Assembly (NCBI GenBank): GCA_035553515.1
Contig: DATNDG010000073.1
Location: 7,844-71,843 of the forward strand
DNA from: DAHUYF01 sp035553515
GTDB taxonomy: Bacteria; Pseudomonadota; Alphaproteobacteria; ATCC43930; CGMCC-115725
Length of the DNA: 64,000 nucleotides
Direction of reading: 5' to 3'
Below, piece by piece: positions 24,800 through 33,240 of the stretch. A program made the position numbers and the translations under genes. The notes beneath the pieces are model-generated. The model had not been told where the DNA came from. It saw only the letters and a program-made list of their open reading frames with translations, and searched no databases. The first letter of the stretch is position 1. The number at the start of each line of letters is the position of its first letter.

Positions 24800-26107
24800 T
24801 CACGCCTCCGCGGTCATGTAGGAGAGCCAGGCGCGGTACTGGTTGCGCATCGGCAGCTCGCTGGTGCCGTTGGCTCTCGTCCATTCATTCTCCCGCCGCT
24901 CGCGCCCGGCATCGCGATGCAGGCTGACCCAGGGCGTCGCCTGCGCCACGAGCCCTTCCTGGACGCGGTTATAGGCCTCGTGATCGTCGGGCATGACGAT
25001 CGAGCCCGGCGAGTTCACCACGTTGGAATAGATGAGGGTGTGCTTGTAGAACTCGTCCGGTGCACCCTTGAGGCGGAAGGCATAGACGTCCATCTGCGTC
25101 CGATCGACCGCGAGCGGCCGGATATTGCGGAGCTGCTGATAGCCCGACTGGATCGAGATATTGGGGTAGAAGATGGTGTTGTGGCGGTCGACGGCGAGGA
25201 TCTCCTCGGTCCGCGCCTTCCCATAAGCCTTCTCCATCGCCGCGATATAGGCGAGATAGACGGGGTCGGTGCGACGCGGCGGGAAGATCCCGCCCATGAA
25301 GCTGTGGCCGCTGGCATGGGCTTGCAAGGTCAGCTTCTCCCAGAACTCGTAGGGAAAGCCGTTGTTGCGCGTGAAGCGCACCGGCAGCGGATCGGGCGCT
25401 CCTTCGCCGAGATGTTGTTGCGCCCAGAGCTTCCCGGCATCGACCGAGGATTCGTGGACGACCATGGGATGCATGGTGTCGTTGAGATTCTCGAGGAAGA
25501 TCTTCCAATTGGCGCGGAAGACGACGCGGAAGCAGCCGCCGACCACCTCGAGCTCGCCCTGGGGCGAGCGGTCGACCATGTCGTCGATCGAGGAGCGTGC
25601 ATCGCCGAGATAGTCAGCGAGGCTCGGCCCCTCCTGGGCCAAGCTCGCGAAGACGAAGCCACGATAGCTCTCGACGCGCGGCAGCTTCATCATGCCGTAG
25701 CGCGGATCGGCGAGATCGATCGCCGTGCCCTCATAGCCTCGCTGCATCGGAATGCCGCGCAGCGTGCCGTCGGTGCGGTAGGTCCAGCCGTGATAGCAGC
25801 AGCGGAAGAAGCGGACATTGCCCTCGCGATCGCCCACCACTTTGGCGCCGCGATGGCCGCAGCGATTATGGAGCACATAGACCTTGCCGTCGCTGTGCCG
25901 GCTTATCACCACCGGCTGTCGGCCGATGGTTGCGGCGACATAATCGCCCGGGTTCTTCACCTGGCTCTCATGCCCGACCCATATCCAGGCGCGGCCGAAG
26001 ATGCGCTCCATCTCGATCTCGAAAAGGGCGGGATCGACATAGATGTCGCGATGAACGCGGTCGGCCTCGATCAGCGCGCGGATCGCCGCGGCGTCATAGG
26101 GCGCCAT
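24800..26107 (-). CDS. Rieske aromatic-ring-hydroxylating dioxygenase, alpha subunit
   Basis: A 435-residue oxygenase that adds O2 to an aromatic ring. Rieske [2Fe-2S] ligands are Cys83 and His85 (NRCGHRG) and Cys103 and His106 (RCCYHGW). The catalytic domain has the bridging Asp210 and the iron histidines His213 and His218 in ENLNDTMHPMVVH. The sequence suggests the benzoate/anthranilate/salicylate-like groups, but the ring substrate cannot be stated. It is the first gene of a three-gene operon; the divergent amidohydrolase 169 bases away may belong to the same pathway. Confidence 0.95.
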   Translation of the reverse strand: MAPYDAAAIRALIEADRVHRDIYVDPALFEIEMERIFGRAWIWVGHESQVKNPGDYVAATIGRQPVVISRHSDGKVYVLHNRCGHRGAKVVGDREGNVRFFRCCYHGWTYRTDGTLRGIPMQRGYEGTAIDLADPRYGMMKLPRVESYRGFVFASLAQEGPSLADYLGDARSSIDDMVDRSPQGELEVVGGCFRVVFRANWKIFLENLNDTMHPMVVHESSVDAGKLWAQQHLGEGAPDPLPVRFTRNNGFPYEFWEKLTLQAHASGHSFMGGIFPPRRTDPVYLAYIAAMEKAYGKARTEEILAVDRHNTIFYPNISIQSGYQQLRNIRPLAVDRTQMDVYAFRLKGAPDEFYKHTLIYSNVVNSPGSIVMPDDHEAYNRVQEGLVAQATPWVSLHRDAGRERRENEWTRANGTSELPMRNQYRAWLSYMTAEA

Positions 26108-26142
26108 AGAGTTCCTCCCAGCCTCCGTTCTTGCCGGAATGC

Positions 26143-26171
26143 TAGCCCGGATTTCTTACACGGTCACGGGC
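26143..26171. repeat. Short dispersed repeat, copy 2
   Basis: GCTAGCCCGGATTTCTTACA followed by CGGTCACGGG matches copy 1 at 10990-11018. It lies in the divergent promoter region of the dioxygenase operon and the amidohydrolase gene. Confidence 0.55.
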
Positions 26172-26276
26172 CGCGTTGCGCGCAGTGCGCGAAAGGGATA
26201 GCGTAATCCGAGGCAAGGTCCAGAGCGCAGGGGACCGCGCGCGGCCCCGTCGCAATGCGTACTGTCGGAGGCAAGC

Positions 26277-27743
26277 ATGAGCCCTCATCGCAGTGCCGCG
26301 GAAATTCGTGCCGGTCTCAATCATCCGATTGTCGATGCCGATGGCCACTGGGTCGAATACACCCCGGTCTTCGCCGAGCGCATGCGCAAGGTAGCAGGCG
26401 ACAGGGCCGCAGATGGATTTCTCGTCGCGCAGCGGCGCATCCCGGATGCACTGCGCCTGACGCTCGCCGACCGCACGCAGCGCGGGATCGGCATGGAAGG
26501 CTACTGGACGCGCCAGTCCACCAACACCCGCGATCGCGCCACGGCGATGATGCCGCGCATGCTCTACGACCGGCTCGACGAGATCGGCATCGATTTCGCC
26601 ATCATCTATCCGACCGGCGGCCTCAGCATCCCGCGCATCGCCGACGGTGAGACGCGGCGGGCCGTGATCCGCGGCTTCAACATCGTCACGGCGGAATTCT
26701 TCGCCGGGCTCGGCGACCGATTGACCCCCGCCGCGGTCATCCCGATGCATACGCCCGAAGAGGCGATCGCCGAGCTCGACTTTGCGACGCGGGAGCTCGG
26801 CGCGAAGGTTGCAATGTTCGGCAGCAGCATTGCCCGGCTGATGCCGGCGGCTCAAGGCATCGACCCGGCGCTCGGCCGTTTTGCCGTTACCTATGACCAG
26901 TTCGGGCTCGACAGCGCCTTCGACTACGACCCCGTCTGGCAGAGATGCCGCGAGCTCGGCATCGCGCCCACTTTTCACACTGGCGGCCGAAGCTTCGGGT
27001 TGCGCAATTCGCCCAGCAACTTCACCTATAATCATATCGGCCATTTCGCTGCCGCCGGCGAGGCCGTCGCCAAGGCGCTGTTCCTCGGCGGAGTGACGCG
27101 GCGCTTCCCCGATCTGCGCTTCGCCTTCCTCGAAGGCGGCGTCGGCTGGGGCTGCCAGCTCTTTTCCGATCTCATCGAGCATTGGGAGCGGCGCGGGCGC
27201 GACGGCATCGCCTATATGGACCCGGAGAAGCTCGACCGCGCGCTGCTGCGCAGCTTCGTCGAGAAATACGGCTATGAGGATATCGCCGCGGAACTCACGC
27301 GCCGCGATGGCTGGCCGAGCCTCGAGGAGGACCGGCTCACCGGCGGCGTGCCGGTGCTCGACGATTTCGCCGCTTGCGCCATCGCGCGCAAGGAGGACTG
27401 GATCGAGCTCTATGCCAGGCCGTTCTATTTCGGCTGCGAGGCCGACGACCGCATGAACGTGACGGCGTTCGGCCGCGCCAATCCCTTAGGCGCCCGGATC
27501 AACGCCATCTTCAGCTCCGATATCGGGCATTTCGACGTGCCGGACATGCTGCGTCCCTTGCCCGAGGCCTATGAGCTGGTGGAGGACGAGCTCATCACGC
27601 CGCAGGATTTCCGCGACTTCGCATTCGCCAATGCGGTGCGGCTCTGGGGCACGCAGAATCCACGCTTCTTCGAGGGCACCCTCGTCGCCGAGGCGGCCGC
27701 GGAGGTGCTGAGCGGCGCTCCCGCCCGCGCCGCCGCCGAATAG
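26277..27743 (+). CDS. Amidohydrolase-2 family metal-dependent hydrolase/decarboxylase
   Basis: A 488-residue TIM-barrel protein of the amidohydrolase_2 (ACMSD/LigW-like) family. The N-terminal metal motif is DADGHWVE at about residue 21; further family landmarks are VIPMHTPEEA, the histidine in TFHTGGRS, AFLEGGVGWG and the late aspartate in IFSSDIGHFDVPD. These enzymes hydrolyse or decarboxylate aromatic-acid breakdown products and often sit beside ring-hydroxylating dioxygenases, as here. It is divergent from the dioxygenase operon. Length is longer than ACMSD itself, matching an uncharacterised subgroup. Confidence 0.88.
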   Translation: MSPHRSAAEIRAGLNHPIVDADGHWVEYTPVFAERMRKVAGDRAADGFLVAQRRIPDALRLTLADRTQRGIGMEGYWTRQSTNTRDRATAMMPRMLYDRLDEIGIDFAIIYPTGGLSIPRIADGETRRAVIRGFNIVTAEFFAGLGDRLTPAAVIPMHTPEEAIAELDFATRELGAKVAMFGSSIARLMPAAQGIDPALGRFAVTYDQFGLDSAFDYDPVWQRCRELGIAPTFHTGGRSFGLRNSPSNFTYNHIGHFAAAGEAVAKALFLGGVTRRFPDLRFAFLEGGVGWGCQLFSDLIEHWERRGRDGIAYMDPEKLDRALLRSFVEKYGYEDIAAELTRRDGWPSLEEDRLTGGVPVLDDFAACAIARKEDWIELYARPFYFGCEADDRMNVTAFGRANPLGARINAIFSSDIGHFDVPDMLRPLPEAYELVEDELITPQDFRDFAFANAVRLWGTQNPRFFEGTLVAEAAAEVLSGAPARAAAE

Positions 27744-27749
27744 CCGCGC

Positions 27750-28985
27750 TCAACCGGCTTTCGCGCTCTCCGCCCAACGCTTCATCAGCGTGTTCGACGG
27801 CAGTTTCTCGTCGACCACCTTCTTCGCCGTCTCGATGCCGGCGGCGGGGACGAGCTTCGCATCGAGCAGCCCGATCTGCACCAGCACCGAGGCCTGATCC
27901 CAATAGATATGCTCGTGATAGAGCTTGTCGCCGCGGAAATTGATGATCGCCACCAACGGCACCTCGACATATTTCCCGGTCGGCTTGACCCCGGGCAGCA
28001 TCCAGTCGATCTCGCGGTCATGGGTGAAGCAGAAAATCATCTCGTCGACCACGCGGTCGGCGCCGATGGTGCGCGAGATCGGAATGAGCCGCGTATCGGC
28101 CGGGTTCGCGTTGACGAAATGGTGCGTATAGAAGCGGCTCAGCTCCGTGGCGCCGACGCCGCCGGTCATGGTCGGCACGTGATTGACATAGGGCTCCGCC
28201 ACCATGGTCGCCATGGTCGCCGGAACGTCGCGCGTGGCGAATTCGTGATAGCAATGCGCCTCCCAGAGCGCACTCAGATTGAACTGCGGCCCCAGCACCT
28301 TGCGGAAGAGCGCGATCGAGCGCGAATGCGCCATCATCGCCGCCGGCTTGTCGAAATTGCTGCCGCCCTTGCGCGAGAAAGCGTGGTCGACGCCGGGATA
28401 GACATAGAGCTCGATCTCCGGGCGTCCCTCGAAAGCGCGCTTGATCGCGTTCACCACCTCGGGCGGCGTCCATTTGTCCTTCTCGGCGATGTGCAGCACC
28501 ATCGGGCAGGTGATCTTCGCGGCCTCGCCCAGCACGCCCTCGATGCCGACGCCGTAATAGGAGACCGCGCAATCGACCCCGAGCCGGGCCGCGGAGAGAT
28601 AGGCGAGAAGCCCGCCGAGGCAGAAACCGATGGCGCCGATCTTGCCCTTGCATTGCGGGATCGCGCGCAGCGCGGCGATGGTGGCGCCGATATCTTCGAC
28701 GGCCTTGTCGACGTCGAGCTTGGCGCGATAGGCAAAGGCCTGCTGGCGCTCCTCCTCGCTGAAGCCCAGCTCGATGCCGGGCTCGATCCGCCAGAAGAGG
28801 TCAGGCGCCAGCACGACATAACCTTCCTCGGCATAGTGGTCGGCGACGCCGCGGATATAGCCGTTGACGCCAAAAATCTCCTGCAGCAGCACGATGCCGG
28901 GCCCGCTGCCTTTCTCGGGTGCCGCGAGATAGGCCTTGAAGCTGCCGCCATCCTTCGCCTTCACCGCGACCCACCGACCCGCCAT
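27750..28985 (-). CDS. Dienelactone hydrolase fused to an NTF2/SnoaL-like domain
   Basis: A 411-residue, two-domain protein. Residues 1-235 are a dienelactone hydrolase: Cys122 nucleophile in GFCLGG, Asp170 in AEKDKW and His201 in GVDHAFSR make the DLH triad. From about residue 255 (LWEAHCYHEFATRD) to the end is a SnoaL-like/NTF2 cone-fold domain with VPLVAIINFRGDKLYHEHIYWDQ. Dienelactone hydrolases open lactones from chlorinated or hydroxylated catechol cleavage. The tail-to-tail neighbour is the amidohydrolase, supporting a shared catabolic role. The start at 28985 avoids a low-complexity upstream reading. Confidence 0.88.
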   Translation of the reverse strand: MAGRWVAVKAKDGGSFKAYLAAPEKGSGPGIVLLQEIFGVNGYIRGVADHYAEEGYVVLAPDLFWRIEPGIELGFSEEERQQAFAYRAKLDVDKAVEDIGATIAALRAIPQCKGKIGAIGFCLGGLLAYLSAARLGVDCAVSYYGVGIEGVLGEAAKITCPMVLHIAEKDKWTPPEVVNAIKRAFEGRPEIELYVYPGVDHAFSRKGGSNFDKPAAMMAHSRSIALFRKVLGPQFNLSALWEAHCYHEFATRDVPATMATMVAEPYVNHVPTMTGGVGATELSRFYTHHFVNANPADTRLIPISRTIGADRVVDEMIFCFTHDREIDWMLPGVKPTGKYVEVPLVAIINFRGDKLYHEHIYWDQASVLVQIGLLDAKLVPAAGIETAKKVVDEKLPSNTLMKRWAESAKAG

Positions 28986-29131
28986 CACCGCCTCCCTTGG
29001 ACCGTTTGGCGCAAGGCTACCGTTTCCGCCGGCGCTTGGGGAGTGGGTCGGAGCGCAGCGCCTGAGGGGTGCTGTGCTATGCTGGCGGCAGCAGCGCGCC
29101 AACGGCGGCCGCGCTCTCGCCTCGCACTCCG

Positions 29132-29172
29132 TCAATGAGGTAGAAGAAAAAAACTCTCATTGATGTACATCA
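29132..29172. promoter_or_regulatory. Inverted repeats between pncA end and dienelactone hydrolase start
   Basis: TCAATGAG at 29132-29139 and CTCATTGA at 29156-29163 are perfect complements separated by an A-rich spacer; the second overlaps a perfect 12-base palindrome TGATGTACATCA (29161-29172). The region follows the nicotinamidase stop and precedes the hydrolase on the same strand. Read on the reverse strand, the palindrome is followed by a run of seven T, so it may be a terminator for pncA, an operator for the hydrolase, or both. Confidence 0.4.
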
Positions 29173-29194
29173 CTGACGTACCTCCCGCGGTGGG

Positions 29195-29857
29195 TCAGTC
29201 GAATGCGCCGCTCGTCACGCGCTCGACCCCTGCGGCGGCCATGCTCTGAAAGGCCGCCGCGAGCGAGCCGGCGAGGTCGATGCCGCGGCAGCCATCCTCG
29301 ATCACCACGACCTCGAAGCCGAGACGGCGCGCATCGACCGCCGAATAGTGCACGCAGAAATCGGTGGCAAGCCCGGCCAGGAAGACGCGGGTGAAGCCAC
29401 GATCGCGCAGATATCCCGCAAGTCCGGTCGGCGTCCGCCGGTCGTTCTCGTAGAAGGCCGAATAGGAATCGATCTCCCGTCGGAAGCCCTTGCGCACCAC
29501 CAGCTCGGCGCGCGGCAGGCTGAGCCGCGGATGGAACGCCGCGCCCTTCGTCTCCTGCACGCAGTGATCCGGCCAGAGCGTCTGCGCCCCATAGGAGAAC
29601 TCGACCGTGTCGAAGGGCTTGCGGCCGGGATGCGCGCTCGCGAAAGAGCGGTGGTCGCGCGGATGCCAATCCTGCGTCAGCACGATATGCGCGAAACCTT
29701 CGGCGAGCCGGTTCACCACCGGCACCACGTGATCGCCTCCGGGCACGGCGAGCGCGCCGCCCTGACAGAAATCGTTCTGCACATCGACGACCAGCAGCAG
29801 ATCGCTCGCGCCGGGGACGCATCGGCTCGCTCCTTCTCGCGCGGCGAACGCTAGCAT
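29195..29857 (-). CDS. pncA: Nicotinamidase
   Basis: A 220-residue amidohydrolase converting nicotinamide to nicotinate in NAD salvage. Catalytic residues are all present: Asp25 in VVDVQNDF, Lys in VVRKGFRRE, Cys in ATDFCVHYSA. The metal site is visible as DWHPRDHRSFAS. Unlike the isochorismatase-fold protein at 23663, this member is intact and typical of PncA in length and motifs. The start at 29857 was chosen because it leaves a normal N terminus; a start 19 codons upstream is open. It is divergent from the metallo-beta-lactamase-fold gene, with 93 bases between starts. Confidence 0.93.
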   Translation of the reverse strand: MLAFAAREGASRCVPGASDLLLVVDVQNDFCQGGALAVPGGDHVVPVVNRLAEGFAHIVLTQDWHPRDHRSFASAHPGRKPFDTVEFSYGAQTLWPDHCVQETKGAAFHPRLSLPRAELVVRKGFRREIDSYSAFYENDRRTPTGLAGYLRDRGFTRVFLAGLATDFCVHYSAVDARRLGFEVVVIEDGCRGIDLAGSLAAAFQSMAAAGVERVTSGAFD

Positions 29858-29950
29858 GCACGGCGGAAGGCTTCCAATGGCCCGGCCCGGCGCTTGCTTT
29901 CCCGGCGGCTTCACCGCAGCCTAGGCGGCGACAACCAAGGGGAGGAAGGA

Positions 29951-30922
29951 ATGCCGTCCTGGCCTTATGTGAAAGGCGTGCAGGATCTCGGATCCGGTTG
30001 CTTCGCCTATCTGCAACCCGACGGCACCTGGGGCTGGAGCAATGCCGGCCTCGTCACCGACAGCGGCGAGAGCCTGCTGGTCGACACGCTCTTCGACCTC
30101 AAATGCACGCGCGAGATGCTGGCGGGATTTCGTGCCGCGGCGCCGGCCGCACAGCGCATCGGCACTCTGGTCAACACGCATTCGAACGGCGACCACACTT
30201 TCGGCAACCAGCTCGTCGCCGGCGCGGAGATCATCGCCTCCCGCGCCTGCGCCGAAGAGATGCGGCAGCGGCCACCCGAAGAGCTGGCGGCGATGATGCG
30301 CAATTGGCGTGCGCTGGGCCCGGGTCCCGCCTTCTTCCACGAGGTGATGGGAACGCGTTTCGATTTCGAGGGCATCGCGCTGACGCTTCCCACCCGCACC
30401 TTCGAGCGAGCGCTGACGCTGCATGTCGGCAGGAAGGAGGTGCGCCTGGTCGAGGTCGGGCCAGCGCATACCGGCGGCGACGTCATCGTCTATGTGCCGC
30501 AGGATCGCACCGTCTTCACCGGCGACATCCTCTTCGTCAACGGCCATCCCGTGCTCTGGGCCGGACCGGTGGCCAACTGGCTCAGGGCCTGCGAACTCAT
30601 CCTCGGCTGGGACGTCGAGACGGTGGTGCCCGGCCACGGCCCGATCACCGACAAGTCCGGCGTGCGCGCGATGAAGCGCTATCTCGAATATATCCGCGAC
30701 GAGGCGCGCAAGCGCTTCGATGCCGGCATGGGCTATGAGGAGGCGGCGCGCGACATCTCGCTCGCGCCCTTCGCCCAATGGACCGATCCGGAGCGGATCC
30801 TGGTCAACGTCCATGCGCTCTATCGCGAATTCGCGCAGGACCGGTCGCCGCCCGACGCCATGGCGCTCTTCGCGGCGATGGGACGCTATCACCACGAGCA
30901 GCGGCGCGGCGCCGCGCAATAA
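29951..30922 (+). CDS. Metallo-beta-lactamase-fold hydrolase
   Basis: A 323-residue MBL-fold enzyme. The metal motif is THSNGDHTFGN at about residue 78: the usual second histidine of HxHxDH is an asparagine. Downstream ligands are present: His in GPAHTGGDVIVY, Asp in FTGDILF and His in VVPGHGPIT. A C-terminal helical region of about 90 residues follows. AAGGGGAGGAAGG gives a very strong ribosome binding site. The next gene starts 12 bases after the stop, so this hydrolase and the fumarylacetoacetase-like protein form an operon, consistent with aromatic or lactone degradation. Confidence 0.9.
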   Translation: MPSWPYVKGVQDLGSGCFAYLQPDGTWGWSNAGLVTDSGESLLVDTLFDLKCTREMLAGFRAAAPAAQRIGTLVNTHSNGDHTFGNQLVAGAEIIASRACAEEMRQRPPEELAAMMRNWRALGPGPAFFHEVMGTRFDFEGIALTLPTRTFERALTLHVGRKEVRLVEVGPAHTGGDVIVYVPQDRTVFTGDILFVNGHPVLWAGPVANWLRACELILGWDVETVVPGHGPITDKSGVRAMKRYLEYIRDEARKRFDAGMGYEEAARDISLAPFAQWTDPERILVNVHALYREFAQDRSPPDAMALFAAMGRYHHEQRRGAAQ

Positions 30923-30933
30923 GGGAGATTGCA

Positions 30934-31866
30934 ATGAAGCTCGTCACCTTTGAGAGCAGGGGTGCGCGGCACATCGGCGCGCTGCTTCCCGGGGAAAGCG
31001 AGGTGGTCGATTTCACCGCCAGCGATCCGGCGCCCTGGTTTCGCGACATGCTGTCGCTGATCGACGGCGGCGAGCCGGCGCTCGAGCGCGCGCGCGAGCT
31101 GCTGCGCGTCGCGCCGCAGCGCGTGCCGCTCACCGCCCTGCGGCTCCTCGCACCGGTACCGGAACCGCGGCAGATGCGCGACTTCCTGGTGTTCGAGCAG
31201 CATATCCGCAACGCGCGCGCGATCACCCCCACCTTCCGCGGCGGCGAGCGTCTCGACCCCGCCAAGGTCGAGGTGCCCAAGGTCTGGTACGAGCAGCCGA
31301 TCTATTACAAGTGCAACCGGTTCAGCGTCATTGGCACTGGCACGGACGTTCTCTGGCCGCGCTATTGCCAGAAGCTCGACTACGAGCTCGAATTCGGCAT
31401 CTTCCTCGGCAAGACCGGCAAGAACATCGCCCGCGAGGCGGCGCGCGGCTACATCTTCGGCTTTTGCATCTTCAATGACGTCAGCGCCCGCGACGCGCAG
31501 ATGCGTGAGATGCAGGGACAGCTCGGGCCGGCCAAGGGCAAGGATTTCGACACCGGCAATATCCTCGGGCCGTGGCTGGTGACCGCCGACGAGGTCGCTG
31601 ATCCCTACAGCCTCACCATGGTGGCGCGGATCAATGGCGAGGAATGGTCGCGCGGCAACAGCGGCAGGATGCAGCATAAATTCGAGGACATGATCGCTCA
31701 TGTCTCGAAGGACGAGACGCTCCACGCGGGCGAATTCTTCGGCTCCGGCACGGTCGGCTTTGGCTGCGGCCTGGAGCAGGGGCGCTTCCTGAAGCCGGGC
31801 GACACCGTTGAGCTCGAGGTCGAAGGCCTCGGCACGTTGCGCAATCGCGTCGTGGCGCAGGGCTGA
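30934..31866 (+). CDS. Fumarylacetoacetate hydrolase family protein
   Basis: A 310-residue protein with the FAH C-terminal fold. LDYELEFGIFLGKTGKNI holds the metal-binding glutamates, GFCIFNDVSARDAQMREMQ the conserved aspartate region and GSGTVGFGCGLE the C-terminal catalytic loop. The N-terminal part (QMRDFLVFEQHIRNA) is typical of the YisK/2-hydroxyhepta-2,4-diene-1,7-dioate isomerase-like group. Members hydrolyse, decarboxylate or isomerise ring-cleavage products. It is co-transcribed with the upstream MBL hydrolase (12-base gap, AGGGAG ribosome site). Confidence 0.92.
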   Translation: MKLVTFESRGARHIGALLPGESEVVDFTASDPAPWFRDMLSLIDGGEPALERARELLRVAPQRVPLTALRLLAPVPEPRQMRDFLVFEQHIRNARAITPTFRGGERLDPAKVEVPKVWYEQPIYYKCNRFSVIGTGTDVLWPRYCQKLDYELEFGIFLGKTGKNIAREAARGYIFGFCIFNDVSARDAQMREMQGQLGPAKGKDFDTGNILGPWLVTADEVADPYSLTMVARINGEEWSRGNSGRMQHKFEDMIAHVSKDETLHAGEFFGSGTVGFGCGLEQGRFLKPGDTVELEVEGLGTLRNRVVAQG

Positions 31867-31951
31867 CGCCCGGCGCAGCCGCCCACCCACTGTTGTCGCG
31901 AGGCCGTGGGTTGAGCGCCGCCGTTTGCCAAGGGAGCATTGCGGAGATCCC

Positions 31952-32701
31952 ATGGCAGACCACCCTTCTCTGACGGCGCGCCGCGTCCTCGTCGGCGCCG
32001 CGCTCACCGCGGTCGGCGGCTTCGTCGATTGCTTCAGCTATCTCGCCTTGCGCAACGTCTATGCCGCTACGATGAGCGGCAATACCGTGGCGATCGCGGT
32101 GCACGCCGGGATCGGCGAAAGCGCTCCCGCCCTCCTTCACGCATACACGGTCGGCGTCTTCGTCGCCGGACTGCTGCTGAGCGCGATTGCCATCGAAGCG
32201 GCACTCCGCCGCGGCATTCGCCATGTGCTGGCGCTGGCGCTCGCCATCGAGATCGCTTGCCTGGCGGCGCTGGCGCTCTGGGGTGCGCCGCTGCTTGCTG
32301 CCGGGGCGGAAGGGACGGCGAGCCATCCTCGCTGGCCACTCTATGCGCTGCTCGCGCTCGCCGCCATCGCCATGGGAACCCAGAACACGTCGCTGCGCAT
32401 GGCCGGCATCCTCGCCATCTTCACCACGCATGTGACGGGAACGCTCACGCATTTCGGCGAGCAGTTCGCCAATTTCCTGTTCGTGCGCCGGCGTGAGAAC
32501 TCTCGCGCGATGCTGGCGCATGCCTGTTTTTCCGCCACGCTCTGGCTCGCTTTTCTCCTCGGCGCACTTGCCGCCAGTGAGTTGCTGCCGCTCTGGGGAG
32601 CAGCAAAGGAACTTGCCCTGCCAATCAGCGTCCTCGTTCTGGTCATCGCCGCCGATATCAGACGGCCCTTCGCTGAACCGCGCCGCGCGCCGATCACCTA
32701 A
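31952..32701 (+). CDS. YoaK/DUF1275 family membrane protein
   Basis: A 249-residue protein with about six hydrophobic helices and the DUF1275 motifs GGFVDCFSYLALRNVYAATMSGN at the N terminus and MGTQNTSLRMAG in the middle. The family is widespread and uncharacterised; a transport role is assumed from topology. ATG at 31952 begins MADHPSLTARRV directly before the first helix; upstream in-frame sequence is arginine-rich out-of-frame-like reading and is excluded. Its end overlaps by four bases with the small convergent gene that follows. Confidence 0.9.
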   Translation: MADHPSLTARRVLVGAALTAVGGFVDCFSYLALRNVYAATMSGNTVAIAVHAGIGESAPALLHAYTVGVFVAGLLLSAIAIEAALRRGIRHVLALALAIEIACLAALALWGAPLLAAGAEGTASHPRWPLYALLALAAIAMGTQNTSLRMAGILAIFTTHVTGTLTHFGEQFANFLFVRRRENSRAMLAHACFSATLWLAFLLGALAASELLPLWGAAKELALPISVLVLVIAADIRRPFAEPRRAPIT

Positions 32702-32904
32702 TGCGCGCGCCGGGGCGCCAGAGCAATCGCCAAGCCAAGCGCCACCGCACCGAGCAGCGCCGCGCCGGCGAGCGCCGGCAGTCGAGGCGGCGCCTCGATC
32801 TGCGTATGGCCATGCTCCGGATACTGGCCGGCAGGCGGCCCAGACTCACCCTTGCGAAAACCCTCGACGAGCCCGTCGATGACGTCGGAATCGGTTGCGG
32901 TCAT
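32698..32904 (-). CDS. Small single-span membrane protein, hypothetical
   Basis: 68 residues: an acidic, Gly/Pro-rich N terminus (DSDVIDGLVEGFRKGES) and one C-terminal helix (LAGAALLGAVALGLAIALAP) followed by RRAH, predicting a tail-anchored protein with a cytosolic N terminus. No family recognised. It runs against DUF1275 with a four-base overlap of stops. Codon usage is GC-rich like the neighbours, but the short length makes it uncertain. Confidence 0.4.
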   Translation of the reverse strand: MTATDSDVIDGLVEGFRKGESGPPAGQYPEHGHTQIEAPPRLPALAGAALLGAVALGLAIALAPRRAH

Positions 32905-33240
32905 GGTGTCGCCCAGATCCGGTAGATGTCGTTCAGCGGCAGCGCCTGCTTACGGATCCCCCGAGCGCCAGTGTTGGCTCTACCCGCTCTCGATGTTCCC
33001 TGTCCGTTGATTTGGAATCGTGGCGAAGTCCTGAAAGTTCAAGATTCAACTCAGAGAGCAGCGCCTTGGCACCCACAGGACAGTCGCGACGAATGGTTTC
33101 ACGCTCGTCCGCTTTTCGACTCAGCCGGCAATGACCCCGCGCGCGCTAATTTCACTGCGGATTCCGGATGAGCGAGCGCTTCCCGGAGCATTGTCGTTCT
33201 CCATCTTGGTTGACATCCGGCTTCTCATTCAAATCGTCCC
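32905..33240. other. Intergenic region before the PepSY gene
   Basis: No gene is recognised in these 336 bases. A consensus-like TTGACA is at 33210-33215, thirty bases before the PepSY start, but no matching -10 hexamer was seen at normal spacing. Base composition is less GC-rich than the flanking genes. Confidence 0.4.

Noticed and set aside
24746..26206. 486-residue forward reading
   Set aside because: Antisense to the Rieske alpha-subunit gene, which has all metal ligands.
33180..33240. Promoter of the PepSY gene at TTGACA (33210)
   Set aside because: No -10 element at suitable spacing, so not listed as a promoter.
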